Shown here: piece by piece, positions 17,576 through 25,788 of the stretch
Numbering within the stretch: the stretch's first letter is position 1
How the letters are laid out: each line of letters starts with the position of its first letter
Source: Phytoactinopolyspora mesophila
GTDB lineage: Bacteria; Actinomycetota; Actinomycetes; Jiangellales; Jiangellaceae
Assembly (NCBI RefSeq): GCF_010122465.1
Contig: NZ_WLZY01000001.1
Coordinates: 961,000-1,024,999, forward strand
DNA length: 64,000 bases
Reading direction: 5' to 3'
Program-made: the position numbers and the translations under genes
The notes under the pieces: model-generated
Told to the model about the DNA's origin: nothing
Databases searched by the model: none
Seen by the model: the letters and a program-made list of their open reading frames with translations, nothing else

Positions 17576-17624
17576 AGAACCCGCGGGTTCTAAGGGCGTC
17601 GGGCCGGCACGGTCCGACGCCCTT
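17576..17624 (+). terminator. double hairpin after sepH
   Basis: AGAACCCGCGGGTTCT is a 16-base perfect palindrome (17576-17591), immediately followed by an 11-base stem AAGGGCGTCGG / CCGACGCCCTT (17592-17602, 17614-17624). No T tract. Confidence 0.75.
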
Positions 17625-17868
17625 GTCCGTTCTGGCCGCTGGTCCCGCAGGCCGAATCACCGAACGCGCGGCGCCAGACAGGATAGCCAAACGCCTCATT
17701 TCCGTGGGTGTAGGACGCATCGGAAAAAAGTTCTGAAAAAACTTCCGCCGAACATGTATCAGGCGGCCACCGGCGTGCTCTGTATAAGTGGGCGTCGTTG
17801 ACCACCTTGCGGCGCCCAGCGCGGTCCGGGTACCCCGGTCGCGTCATGCTGATGAGGGAGGAGCGGAG
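17625..17868. other. intergenic region with an AT-rich patch
   Basis: Contains an A-rich stretch near 17725-17750 (AAAAAAGTT and AAAAAACTT, imperfectly symmetric) and TATAAG near 17782 as a possible -10 for the small gene downstream. No gene is seen. Confidence 0.4.
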
Positions 17869-18036
17869 ATGGTGGCACGCCCTGAGCACCAACCCGTCGT
17901 CGTCTCCGCTCCATCGGGCCATGACGCGAATACCACTCTGGATCGTGAGCGGGCCCAGGACAGGGCCCGCGCCGTCGGGATCCTGACGATCAAACGGCGC
18001 CGACGCGGAAGGTATCGCGTCGTCCGGAGGGGGTAG
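17869..18036 (+). CDS. small basic protein of unknown function
   Basis: 55-residue product with an extremely strong ribosome site, GGGAGGAGCGGAG directly before ATG. The N-terminus is neutral (MVARPEHQPVVV) and the C-terminus very basic (TIKRRRRGRYRVVRRG), suggesting nucleic-acid or membrane-surface binding. I do not recognise a family. It precedes a nested hairpin and the ECF sigma factor gene. Support comes from the ribosome site and a plausible length rather than homology. Confidence 0.5.
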   Translation: MVARPEHQPVVVSAPSGHDANTTLDRERAQDRARAVGILTIKRRRRGRYRVVRRG

Positions 18037-18082
18037 AGCGCCGGGGGGCTTTGCTCGCAGGATTGTTCAACAACGGGGGTGA

Positions 18083-18131
18083 CGGGCGCGTGGGTATAGC
18101 ACGAACTTTCGTGCACGGGGGCACGCGCCCG
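18083..18131. terminator. nested hairpin between small basic protein and sigma factor
   Basis: Outer stem CGGGCGCGTG / CACGCGCCCG (18083-18092, 18122-18131) encloses an inner perfect stem GCACGAA-CT-TTCGTGC (18099-18114). It may terminate the small gene or control the sigma gene 100 bases downstream. Confidence 0.6.
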
Positions 18132-18229
18132 TCGCCGACGGCATTCGTTCCCCAGGGGCTGGCCGTGGATAATGTCGCCCAGCAGCATTCCGGGACAGGC
18201 CCGGGGCGCAGACCCATCCGGGGGCACGG

Positions 18230-18844
18230 TTGGCGGACCGCTCGATCAGCGATCTGGTGCACGAGGCCAAGGCAGGCGATCAACGCGCCTGGCGGGAGAT
18301 TGTCGACCGTCACGCAAGCCTGGTGTGGTCCGTGGTCCGCAGCCATCGGCTTACCGACCCAGACGCCGGCGATGTCTTTCAAACCACCTGGTTGCGCTTG
18401 GTGGAAAGCCTCGGCCGGCTCAACAAGCCCGAACAGCTGTCCGCGTGGCTGGTTACGACGGCCAGGCGTGAGTGCCTACGGCACATCAAACGGCGTGACC
18501 GCGAGTTCCCGGACCCAGAAGCAGTCGACGTGTCGGCCGATGCCGACAACGCCGCAGCCATGCTGCTGGGCGTCTCGGAGAACACCATCACCGCCCCTGA
18601 CACCGCGATCCTGCGCCGCGAGCGAGACGGGGAGATCCTCGCCGCGTATCGCAAGCTCCCGGAACGGTGCCAGGCATTGCTCCGCTTGTACCTGGCGGAG
18701 CCGCCCCTTAGCTACAACGAGATCGCTGACATCCTCGGCCTGCCAGTGGGCAGTGTGGGACCGAACCGTGGCCGATGCCTTGCTCATCTGCGCAAGCTGC
18801 TGGCCGGCAACCACCAAGCCGCCGAGGCAGAAGGAGACGCGTGA
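18230..18844 (+). CDS. ECF-type RNA polymerase sigma factor
   Basis: 204-residue sigma-70 family protein with region 2 (about 8-78, including DAGDVFQTTWLRLVESL) and region 4 (about 130-192, YNEIADILGLPVGSVGPNRGRCLAHLRKLL). The linker contains a Ser/Ala/Asp-rich insertion. The TTG start is supported by GGGGG eight bases upstream and the conserved ISDLVHEAKAGDQRAW beginning. The downstream gene overlaps its stop codon by one base (TGATG). No classical zinc anti-sigma protein follows; the coupled product may be part of its control. Confidence 0.88.
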   Translation: MADRSISDLVHEAKAGDQRAWREIVDRHASLVWSVVRSHRLTDPDAGDVFQTTWLRLVESLGRLNKPEQLSAWLVTTARRECLRHIKRRDREFPDPEAVDVSADADNAAAMLLGVSENTITAPDTAILRRERDGEILAAYRKLPERCQALLRLYLAEPPLSYNEIADILGLPVGSVGPNRGRCLAHLRKLLAGNHQAAEAEGDA

Positions 18845-19338
18845 TGGATGACCCGACGGCGGCCGACCACACGCTGCTGGCCGACCTGCGTGACGCGCTG
18901 AACCGCCTTGACCCCCCGCCGGCACACCTGCTGGACGCGGCTTACAACAGCCTCGATTGGATGGATGCCGACGCCGCGCTGGCCGAACTCGTCGCGGACT
19001 CCGCGGTTGCGGCGGGAGTGGCAATACGTGCGGCCCAGCCACCACGGGTACTCACCTTCGACGCCGGCGGCGCCACGCTGGTGGTCGAGATCCTGACCGA
19101 AACACAGCGGTCCGGAGCGCAGCCGCGCAGGCGCGTGGTGGGCCAGTTGCTGCCCCCGGGTGTCGCCGACGTGGAGGTCAGGGGCACCGACGGCGCTCGT
19201 GTCCAGGTCCGCTCCGATGCCCATGGGCGCTTTCGCGCCACCGACGTGCCGGCCGGAAGCATCGCGTTCTCGTGCCGTTTCGACGACCCCGAGCGCAACC
19301 CGTTCGTCACCCGCTGGACCGGCCCCGGGCAGCAGTGA
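18844..19338 (+). CDS. sigma-factor-linked protein with C-terminal carboxypeptidase-regulatory-like beta domain
   Basis: 164-residue acidic protein translationally coupled to the sigma factor (TGATG, with AAGGAG upstream). The N-terminal half is helical and acidic (LDPPPAHLLDAAYNSLDWMDADAALAELV in part). The C-terminal half (about 95-155) reads as a small beta-sandwich: QLLPPGVADVEVRG, VQVRSDAHGRFRATDVPAGSIAFSCRF, ending FVTRW, as in proteins that accompany ECF sigma factors in many actinobacteria, often beside CHAT-domain proteases. No protease gene is present here. A cytoplasmic regulatory partner is an inference. Confidence 0.7.
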   Translation: MDDPTAADHTLLADLRDALNRLDPPPAHLLDAAYNSLDWMDADAALAELVADSAVAAGVAIRAAQPPRVLTFDAGGATLVVEILTETQRSGAQPRRRVVGQLLPPGVADVEVRGTDGARVQVRSDAHGRFRATDVPAGSIAFSCRFDDPERNPFVTRWTGPGQQ

Positions 19339-19357
19339 CCCGCGTCCGGGAACCCGG

Positions 19358-20455
19358 CTAGCTGACCAGCAGCGGAATGAGCAACTCGTCTTCGCTCATT
19401 CCGCCGTGCAGGCCCACCATCTTGACCTCCGTGGGGAACACGCTTCGGTAACAGACGGCGAAACTGCCGCGGGCACACACCACGACGTCCCCGATCCGCT
19501 CTTGCACGCGCCCTTCGACGGCACCGAACCAACCGGCTTCGATGGCCTCGGCACGAGTAAGCACCGCGCCTCGCTCCCCCACCACGGCTTGCCATGCCGC
19601 CAGGACATCTGGTGTCGCGCCGTCCACGGTGTAGACGTGCCTGAACCGCGCCTCGCCGGCGATCAACGACGTGCCTTCGCGCAAGGCCGGAAGGTCGTCG
19701 ACGTCGATGCGGTCCTGCGCCGGCACATCCACCATGCCGTGGTCGCCGGTCACCACCAGCACCGTGTCCGCTGGCAGGGAGTCGTAGAGCTCTTCGGCGA
19801 ATCGGTCGACCATCACCAGCTGGTGCCGCCAAGCCGCGGACCGGCATCCGAGCTGGTGTCCGGTGCGGTCGAGGTCGGAGTCGTACACATAAACCAATGA
19901 CGGGTTCGCCGCCGATGAGCTTGCCGCCGCCGCGATCCGCTCACCGTACGAGTCGGCGGACCAGTAGGGCCCGCGCAGAGCGGCAGCGGTCAGCCCACTG
20001 TCGTGAAACTCTCGCTTGTTGACCACCCTGGTGGCTACGCCGGAGCGCTGGGCCCGCTCGAACAGGGACGGGTGGGGCTGGTAGGTGAGCGGGTCGATGG
20101 CCGGCTGCCACTTCAGTGCGTTGAATATCTCGTTGCGCCCTGGCACCCGGGACGTATAACCCAGGACACCATGCCGGCCGGGAGGCAGTCCCGTTCCCAG
20201 ACTGGTGAGGCTGGTGGCTGTGGTGGATGGCAGCCCGCACGTGATCGGCTGTGCCCGCAGTGACGACAGAAACGGCGTCTGCGCGGTGTGTGAACGGAAC
20301 AGGTTCCATCCGAGACCGTCGATCAGCAGCACGCAGTAGCGAGCTGCTGGGGGCAGTCCAAGCGGATTCTGTTCGTCTGCGACACCCAACGCTCCGAGCG
20401 CGGAGGGGATCAGGTCAGCCAGGGATCGCTCCCCGTACTCGGGCAGGAGAGTCAA
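19358..20455 (-). CDS. alkaline phosphatase superfamily phosphodiesterase/nucleotide pyrophosphatase
   Basis: 365-residue metal-dependent hydrolase. Visible metal and nucleophile sites are LLIDGLGW (first Asp), LPSTTATSLTS (Thr nucleophile), DSDLDRTGH, VTGDHGMVDV and GLHGGMSEDE. No signal peptide or membrane helix, so it is cytoplasmic. It lies directly after the DUF5998 gene; the only nearby start is TTG, four bases past that gene's stop codon, so the two are probably co-transcribed. The substrate is unknown. Confidence 0.9.
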   Translation of the reverse strand: MTLLPEYGERSLADLIPSALGALGVADEQNPLGLPPAARYCVLLIDGLGWNLFRSHTAQTPFLSSLRAQPITCGLPSTTATSLTSLGTGLPPGRHGVLGYTSRVPGRNEIFNALKWQPAIDPLTYQPHPSLFERAQRSGVATRVVNKREFHDSGLTAAALRGPYWSADSYGERIAAAASSSAANPSLVYVYDSDLDRTGHQLGCRSAAWRHQLVMVDRFAEELYDSLPADTVLVVTGDHGMVDVPAQDRIDVDDLPALREGTSLIAGEARFRHVYTVDGATPDVLAAWQAVVGERGAVLTRAEAIEAGWFGAVEGRVQERIGDVVVCARGSFAVCYRSVFPTEVKMVGLHGGMSEDELLIPLLVS

Positions 20456-20459
20456 ACTG

Positions 20460-21041
20460 TCACCGGACCTGCACGGTAGCTGCTGAAAGCGCCCGAGCGA
20501 AGGTCAGCATGTCGTCCACCCGCGTCATTCCGTCACCGGCCTCGCTGACCCTCAAGGTGAAGTCGTCCGAAGTGACAGTCCCGGTGTAGCCGTGATCGGC
20601 TTCGCAATCTGGATCTCCGCATGTAGCCGGCTCCAGATCGATGCGGCTCATGGCACCCCAGCCAACGGTCAGCACGACGTCCAGCGGCCGGTCTCCGACC
20701 TGATGCGACGCCGGCGAGGGTACTGTGCGGCTCACGACCACCGAAGAGACCCGCGCCAGCGGTACCGCTTCGGTGGAGGTCGTCGCATACGGCGAGCCAT
20801 GGGCGTCGTCGGACGGATACTCGTCGGAGTGGCCGACTATCAGCCGGGTAGGGGTCAAGACCAGCACGCTCACATGGCGACGCAGCTCATCGCGGTCGAA
20901 ATGCGGCTCGTGATGAACGACGAACGACTCGACCGGCTCACCAGCCAGGGCCGTCTCGAGCGTCTCCGCCACCAGGTCTGGATAGTAGCCTGCTTGTTGG
21001 ATCGCGATGCGGAGTCCTTCACGCGTCCCTATGTCCACCAT
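20460..21041 (-). CDS. DUF5998 family protein
   Basis: 193-residue soluble protein beginning MVDIGTREGLRIAIQQAGYYPDLVAETLETAL (only the first part is diagnostic). It holds a central segment HVSVLVLTPTRLIVGHSDE, resembling a PH-like beta domain, and a CGDPDCEADHGY motif with two cysteines. The order acetyltransferase/acyl-CoA synthetase, DUF5998, phosphodiesterase is one I recall from Streptomyces chromosomes. ATG 21041 is preceded by AAGGA; an in-frame extension upstream overlaps the neighbouring gene and lacks conservation. Confidence 0.82.
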   Translation of the reverse strand: MVDIGTREGLRIAIQQAGYYPDLVAETLETALAGEPVESFVVHHEPHFDRDELRRHVSVLVLTPTRLIVGHSDEYPSDDAHGSPYATTSTEAVPLARVSSVVVSRTVPSPASHQVGDRPLDVVLTVGWGAMSRIDLEPATCGDPDCEADHGYTGTVTSDDFTLRVSEAGDGMTRVDDMLTFARALSAATVQVR

Positions 21042-21078
21042 ACGTCCAATCCTTACACGCTTCTCGCCAGCTCGCTGC

Positions 21079-23760
21079 TCACGCCAGCCGTCGCGCGTAC
21101 CAGTCGGGGCGCGGCGCCGGCCGGGCAAGGCGAGCCGAGGCGTTGACCACGGCCAAGCCGGTCTCGCTGACAAGCACCGGGTTCAATTCGAGCCCCTCCA
21201 GTTCCGGTAGATCATCCGACATGCGCGACACTCGATGCAAGAGATCCTCCACCGCTGCCACATCGGCCATGTCTCCGCCGCGATATCCGAACAACAGCGC
21301 CGCGGCTTTGACCTCCCGTACCATCTCAGCCGCATCGGAGTCGGTCAACGGCGGGATCCGGTAGGCGCGGTCTTCGAGAAGTTCGGTGGCCACACCGGAG
21401 ATGCCGAACGACACGACGGGGCCGAACATAGGGTCTTCGCGGGCCCAGATGGCGACGGGTACGCCGGCCGTTGCCATCGGCTGCACGACGAACCCGGCCT
21501 CGGCTGGATCGGCCAGCGTGCTCGACAACGTCTGCCAGGCGTCGCGCATCTCCTCGGCGGTATCGATGTTGCGCCAGACGTCGGCCAGATCCGGCCGGTG
21601 CCGGAGGTGACTCGCGGTGGCTTTCAGGACCACCTCACCACCGAGCTGTTCGGCCGCGGCCAGTGCATCGTCGAGGCTGTGAGCAGCGATCACCGGCAAC
21701 GGGTGGATGCCGTACGCCGCGAGCAAGGCCATCGTCTGAGCCGTCGTGAGGTCTATCGCTTCGTTGCCCGCGGCGGTGGCCAGAACCGCCTCGGCATGCC
21801 GGCGGGCGGCGTCGGGATCGACGTCGTCGAGATCGGGCACGTGACCGTGGCGCCGGCGGCGCCAGGCGCTGTAGGAGGTGACGTGGGCCAGGGCACGAGC
21901 GCCTTCCTCCAGCGAGGGGTACGACGGGACGGAGCCGCGCCGGGGCACGCCGTGTTCGTCGAACCGGCGCATCTCCTCGGGGACACCGCGGATACCCAGG
22001 AAGGTGGTCACCATCGGCTTGTTCCCTGACGACGACGCGTCAGCCAGCACACGCGCGACCTCTTCACTGCTCGACGCGTCGACCGCGGGGGCGAAGACCA
22101 CCAGTAATGAGTCGACCTCCGTGCGCGCGGACAGGTCTGCCAGCGCCGAGGCGTAAGCCTCCGCCGAGGCCGTGACGCCCAGATCGACCGGGTCGCATCC
22201 GACATCGAGCCCCGCCGCCACGACAGCGTCGTTGGCCAGCATGCACAGGGCGCTGGAGTTGCCGACGATACCCACCCGATCGCCGGTCGGCAGCGGCTGA
22301 TAAGCCAGCACCTGGGCGACGTCGAACATCTCCGAAATCGTATCGACGCGCAACACACCGGACTGGCGGAACATGGCATCGAGCGCCGCGGGCGGGACTT
22401 CGATCGGACGCACGGTGTGCCCGAGCGGCACACCCTGGGTCGAGCGGCCCCCCTTCACCACCACAACCGGCTTGATCTCCGCCACCCGCCGGGCGAGCCG
22501 GGAGAATTTGCGGGGGTTGCCCAGCGACTCCAGGTACAGCAGCACCACCTCGGTGGCGGGGTCGTCACGCCAGTACTGCAGTAGATCGTTGCCGGAGACG
22601 TCCGCCCGGTTGCCCGCCGACACGAAGGTCGACAAGCCGAGGCCGCGAGCGGCGCCGTCGCTGAGGATCGCCGTGCCCAGAGCTCCTGATTGCGAGAACA
22701 GGCCGACCCGCCCCCGTGGTGGAACAACGGAGGCCAACGACGCGTTCAAGGCATACTGCGGATCGGTGTTGATGATGCCAAGACAGTTCGGGCCCACCAC
22801 CCGCATGCCGTGAGCGCGCGCCACGCGCACGAGTTCGGTCTGGCGCGCTCTGCCCTCCGGATCACCCCGCTCGGCGAACCCGGCGGCCACGACCACCACA
22901 CCACGCACGCCTTTGGCCGCGCACTCGAGGACAACGTCGTTGACGGCTTCCGCGGGCACCGCGAGAACAGCGAGATCGACGTCGCCGGGGATCTCACGCA
23001 CGGTCGGATAGGCCGTGACTCCCGCCACCGCCGTCGCTTCGGGGTTCACCGCGTACAGCCGCCCGGTGAACCCCTGATCCAGGCCGTCCTTGATGTTGCG
23101 GATCAAAGCCTGTCCGGCCTTGCCCACCGACCGGCTGGCCCCGACGACGGCAACCGAACGCGGCGTCAGCAGCCGCTCGATCGAACGTGCTTCGGCTCGA
23201 TGCTCGCGGGCAGCCATCACCTGCAGTGAGTGGTCAGTAGGGACGATCTCGAACTCGACGTGGACGACCCCGTCCTCGAAATGGTCGTCGACGCTGTACC
23301 CGGCCTCCACGAATACTGTGATCATCTTCCGGTTGGCCGGCAAGACGTCGGCGACGAAACGGTGCAAGCCACGTTCTCGCGCAGCCTGGGCCAGATGCTC
23401 CAGCAACACGGTGCCGATGCCCCGCCCCTGATGGCCGTCCTCGACGAGAAACGAGACCTCGGCCTCCCCCGCACGAGTGCGGTCATACCTGCCCACGGCG
23501 ATCATCTCGTCGCCCACCAGCATGATCAGCGCTACCCGGGTGTCGTGATCGACCCGGGTGAAGTGATCGACATCCCGCTCGCTCAACCTGGGATACGGCG
23601 CGAAGAAACGGTAGTACTTCGACTCGTCGCTGACCCGGGCGTAGAACTCGACCAATCGCTCGGCGTCGTCGGACCGGATGGGCCGCACATGTGCGGTGGC
23701 TCCGTCGGACAGCACCACGTCGGCTTCCCAGTGATCTGGGTATGACAGGTCAGACTCCAC
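21079..23760 (-). CDS. GNAT acetyltransferase fused to ADP-forming acyl-CoA synthetase-like protein
   Basis: 893-residue two-part protein. The N-terminal GNAT domain (about 20-165) has the acetyl-CoA loop VEDGHQGRGIGTVLLEHL. It is followed by a CoA-binding Rossmann domain (PRSVAVVGASRSVGKAG), ligase-CoA domains, and a C-terminal ATP-grasp-like domain (about 680-890). The family includes Pat/PatZ protein lysine acetyltransferases that modify acetyl-CoA synthetase and central enzymes. Here GNAT is N-terminal, as in many actinobacteria. The C-terminal synthetase part is usually inactive or regulatory, but that cannot be judged by eye. Confidence 0.93.
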   Translation of the reverse strand: MESDLSYPDHWEADVVLSDGATAHVRPIRSDDAERLVEFYARVSDESKYYRFFAPYPRLSERDVDHFTRVDHDTRVALIMLVGDEMIAVGRYDRTRAGEAEVSFLVEDGHQGRGIGTVLLEHLAQAARERGLHRFVADVLPANRKMITVFVEAGYSVDDHFEDGVVHVEFEIVPTDHSLQVMAAREHRAEARSIERLLTPRSVAVVGASRSVGKAGQALIRNIKDGLDQGFTGRLYAVNPEATAVAGVTAYPTVREIPGDVDLAVLAVPAEAVNDVVLECAAKGVRGVVVVAAGFAERGDPEGRARQTELVRVARAHGMRVVGPNCLGIINTDPQYALNASLASVVPPRGRVGLFSQSGALGTAILSDGAARGLGLSTFVSAGNRADVSGNDLLQYWRDDPATEVVLLYLESLGNPRKFSRLARRVAEIKPVVVVKGGRSTQGVPLGHTVRPIEVPPAALDAMFRQSGVLRVDTISEMFDVAQVLAYQPLPTGDRVGIVGNSSALCMLANDAVVAAGLDVGCDPVDLGVTASAEAYASALADLSARTEVDSLLVVFAPAVDASSSEEVARVLADASSSGNKPMVTTFLGIRGVPEEMRRFDEHGVPRRGSVPSYPSLEEGARALAHVTSYSAWRRRRHGHVPDLDDVDPDAARRHAEAVLATAAGNEAIDLTTAQTMALLAAYGIHPLPVIAAHSLDDALAAAEQLGGEVVLKATASHLRHRPDLADVWRNIDTAEEMRDAWQTLSSTLADPAEAGFVVQPMATAGVPVAIWAREDPMFGPVVSFGISGVATELLEDRAYRIPPLTDSDAAEMVREVKAAALLFGYRGGDMADVAAVEDLLHRVSRMSDDLPELEGLELNPVLVSETGLAVVNASARLARPAPRPDWYARRLA

Positions 23761-23842
23761 AGTCCGAGGCTAGAGCATCGTCGCCCGATACTGGTGCATG
23801 AGGCAATGTTCAGGGTGACGCGAAGTCAGGAGGACATCAGGC

Positions 23843-24022
23843 ATGGCGCCGACTCGTGAAGACCGCATCTTTTGGATCGGCGGAACGGTTGTCATGGGGC
23901 TCGTGTTCGGGATTCTCGGCAGCGTCTTGGCGAACCCGGGTGCTGGTCTCGCGGGCGGCCTGGCCGCCGCATTGGTCTGGTTCGTGCTGGGCGCCGTCCG
24001 CCGACACGACAGGCAGAAATGA
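23843..24022 (+). CDS. 59-residue two-helix membrane protein
   Basis: Small protein with AGGAGG nine bases before ATG. Residues 11-31 (WIGGTVVMGLVFGILGSVLA) and 36-51 form two hydrophobic helices; the N-terminus is charged (MAPTREDRIF) and the tail basic (RRHDRQK). I do not recognise a family. The strong ribosome site, compact layout and clean membrane topology make it a real gene. It is divergent from the GNAT fusion gene. Confidence 0.72.
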   Translation: MAPTREDRIFWIGGTVVMGLVFGILGSVLANPGAGLAGGLAAALVWFVLGAVRRHDRQK

Positions 24023-24480
24023 TGCCGGATCTTCAGTGATCCCGGCCTTCGGCTTCGCGGCAATAGTGCGGCACGGGGTGTGGAGGGCCACCGAGGCTGC
24101 CCCCAGGCCGGAATCGCCCCTCAATACCGCGATCGGGCACCACTTGGGAAGATCAACTAGGCAACGATTCGGTGACGACACTTGGTACAGATCGCGACAT
24201 ATTCCGCCGACATTTGATAAATCTCGCAAAACCTTGACAGGCAACCGTATTCCAGAAAGAGTCCAACTGCACGGTTCGCCCCCGCACCGGGGGTCAGGGG
24301 GTCGCGTTTTCTTTCCAGGGACGCTCACCGATCGTGAGCACCGGGCCAGGGGGCGGGGCTCGCTCGGGTCGATCGCGTCATGTCCCGTCGCCAGCCGGCA
24401 TCCGTAACCCGGATGGGTGGCTTCGAGGCATACCGAGGACTGGACCTGCGACAACCAAGCGAACCAAGGGGAAAACATCC
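24023..24480. other. long leader upstream of the beta-helix gene
   Basis: About 450 bases without a supported gene. Features seen: TTGACA at 24234-24239, an AT-rich stretch around 24205-24225, G/C-run segments at 24280-24305, and a small hairpin GCTCAC-CGATC-GTGAGC (24323-24339). A structured 5' leader is possible, but no riboswitch class could be recognised. Confidence 0.4.
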
Positions 24481-25437
24481 ATGCGCTTGAAAAGACTAGC
24501 TCTCCTGACCGCGGGCACCGCACTCGTCGCGGTAGGCCTCGCCGTACCGTCCCAGGCCAACCTCACCACGTTCTGTGACGGCGTCGCGTCCGACGTCACG
24601 ATCCCTGGTGATCTGGTCGTCCGGGCGGACGCTTCCTGTGAGCTCACCAACGTGACCATCAACGGCAACGCCACGGTCCGGGCCGAGGGCAGCCTGCTGC
24701 TCACGGATTCGACCGTGGAAGGCAACCTCCGCGTCAACGCCGACGCCTTCGCCAGCCTCGTCGAGTCCCACGTCAAGGGCAACACCCGGCTCGTCGAAGC
24801 TTTCGGCGTCTACTCCGAGGACAGCGCCCACGACCTCAACGTGGTCGCGACTGATTCCGAGTTCTACTACTCGCTCGGTTCCACCCACGGCCGCAACATC
24901 AACTCGACAAATGCCGAAACGTTCGTCGAGTCCGGCTGGGTGAGCAGAAACGTCGACTCCGACGGTGGCTACCTGACCGACTTGTACGACTCCGTGGTCG
25001 AGGGCAATGTGTCCGTGGCCGGCACCGACTTCGGCAGCGTCGTCTGTCTCTCCGAAATCGACGGCGACGCCACCTTCACCGGCAATGGCGGTCTGGTGCA
25101 GTTGGGCGCGCAAGCTCCGGTCCAGGACTGCGGGTCCAACGTCTTCGGCGGCAACGTCACGTTGACCGGCAATAACGCCGACGGATTCGTCAGCAACAAC
25201 GTGATCCGTGGCGACCTCGTGTGCAGCGACAACAGTCCTGCGCCTGTGGTCAGCGACAACCGGATCCGGGGCGAGGAGCAGTGCGACTCCGCATCCGCGG
25301 CGGCCTTCAGCACTCGCAGCAGCGTGCAATCCGCAGAGACGGCACAGAACCGCAAGGATGAAGTGCGCGGCGCCATCGAAGAGCGGGTAGCCGAGAGCGA
25401 AGAAGCGGCCGAAGAAGCCGGCCCGGCCTTCGACTGA
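24481..25437 (+). CDS. secreted polymer-like/beta-helix protein
   Basis: 318-residue protein with a clear signal peptide (MRLKRLALLTAG, then hydrophobic, cleavage after SQA). The mature region is made of short repeats of 18-22 residues in the pattern GN-x-V/L-V-x-A (GDLVVRADASCEL, GNATVRAEGSLLL, GNLRVNADAFASL, GNTRLVEAFG), typical of a right-handed beta-helix similar to bactofilin or DUF583-like folds. Pairs of cysteines (CDGV, ASCEL, VVCL, QDCGS, LVCSD, EQCDS) suggest extracellular disulfides. A charged helical tail (about 285-318) is Glu/Ala-rich. Function unknown; possibly a surface structural protein. Confidence 0.8.
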   Translation: MRLKRLALLTAGTALVAVGLAVPSQANLTTFCDGVASDVTIPGDLVVRADASCELTNVTINGNATVRAEGSLLLTDSTVEGNLRVNADAFASLVESHVKGNTRLVEAFGVYSEDSAHDLNVVATDSEFYYSLGSTHGRNINSTNAETFVESGWVSRNVDSDGGYLTDLYDSVVEGNVSVAGTDFGSVVCLSEIDGDATFTGNGGLVQLGAQAPVQDCGSNVFGGNVTLTGNNADGFVSNNVIRGDLVCSDNSPAPVVSDNRIRGEEQCDSASAAAFSTRSSVQSAETAQNRKDEVRGAIEERVAESEEAAEEAGPAFD

Positions 25438-25456
25438 CAGATCCACGGCTGTTGGT

Positions 25457-25491
25457 CCTGGACCGTCCGCGCGGCTAGCGGACGGTCCAGG
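25457..25491 (+). terminator. hairpin downstream of the beta-helix gene
   Basis: Perfect 14-base stem (25457-25470 with 25478-25491) and 7-base loop, 20 bases after the stop codon; no T tract. Confidence 0.8.
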
Positions 25492-25788
25492 GCACGGCTT
25501 TCTCACCTGCCTGTGGCTGCACAGGCCAGAGGACGTTGCGTCGGCGGCTGTCTCCATCGCCCCCAAGGCAACGCCCGGCCCTCCTCGGTGAGGGCACGGG
25601 TTCGTTTGTCCCCGGCGGCAGTTGCCGGCGCAACCTCTCAGCCCGTCTCAAGGCCCTCTTGGCGAGGGATCTGGATGTTCCGCGCCAGGTCGAGTTGGAG
25701 CGTCGGTGCCAGTCTTCGGTGTGACAAGCGAAGAGTTGGGTAACCGCCAGCATCAGCGCATGATCACCTGGCGGCGAGAGGAACTCCG
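25492..25788. other. intergenic region before the alpha/beta hydrolase
   Basis: No convincing gene. Open frames present are short, Arg/Ser-rich and lack ribosome sites. A small stem CCTGTG-GCTG-CACAGG is seen near 25509-25524. The hydrolase promoter should lie here. Confidence 0.4.

Noticed and set aside
24023..24480. Cyclic di-AMP or other riboswitch before the secreted protein
   Set aside because: The G/C-rich segments and small hairpins do not match any consensus I can align by eye; left as an unassigned leader.
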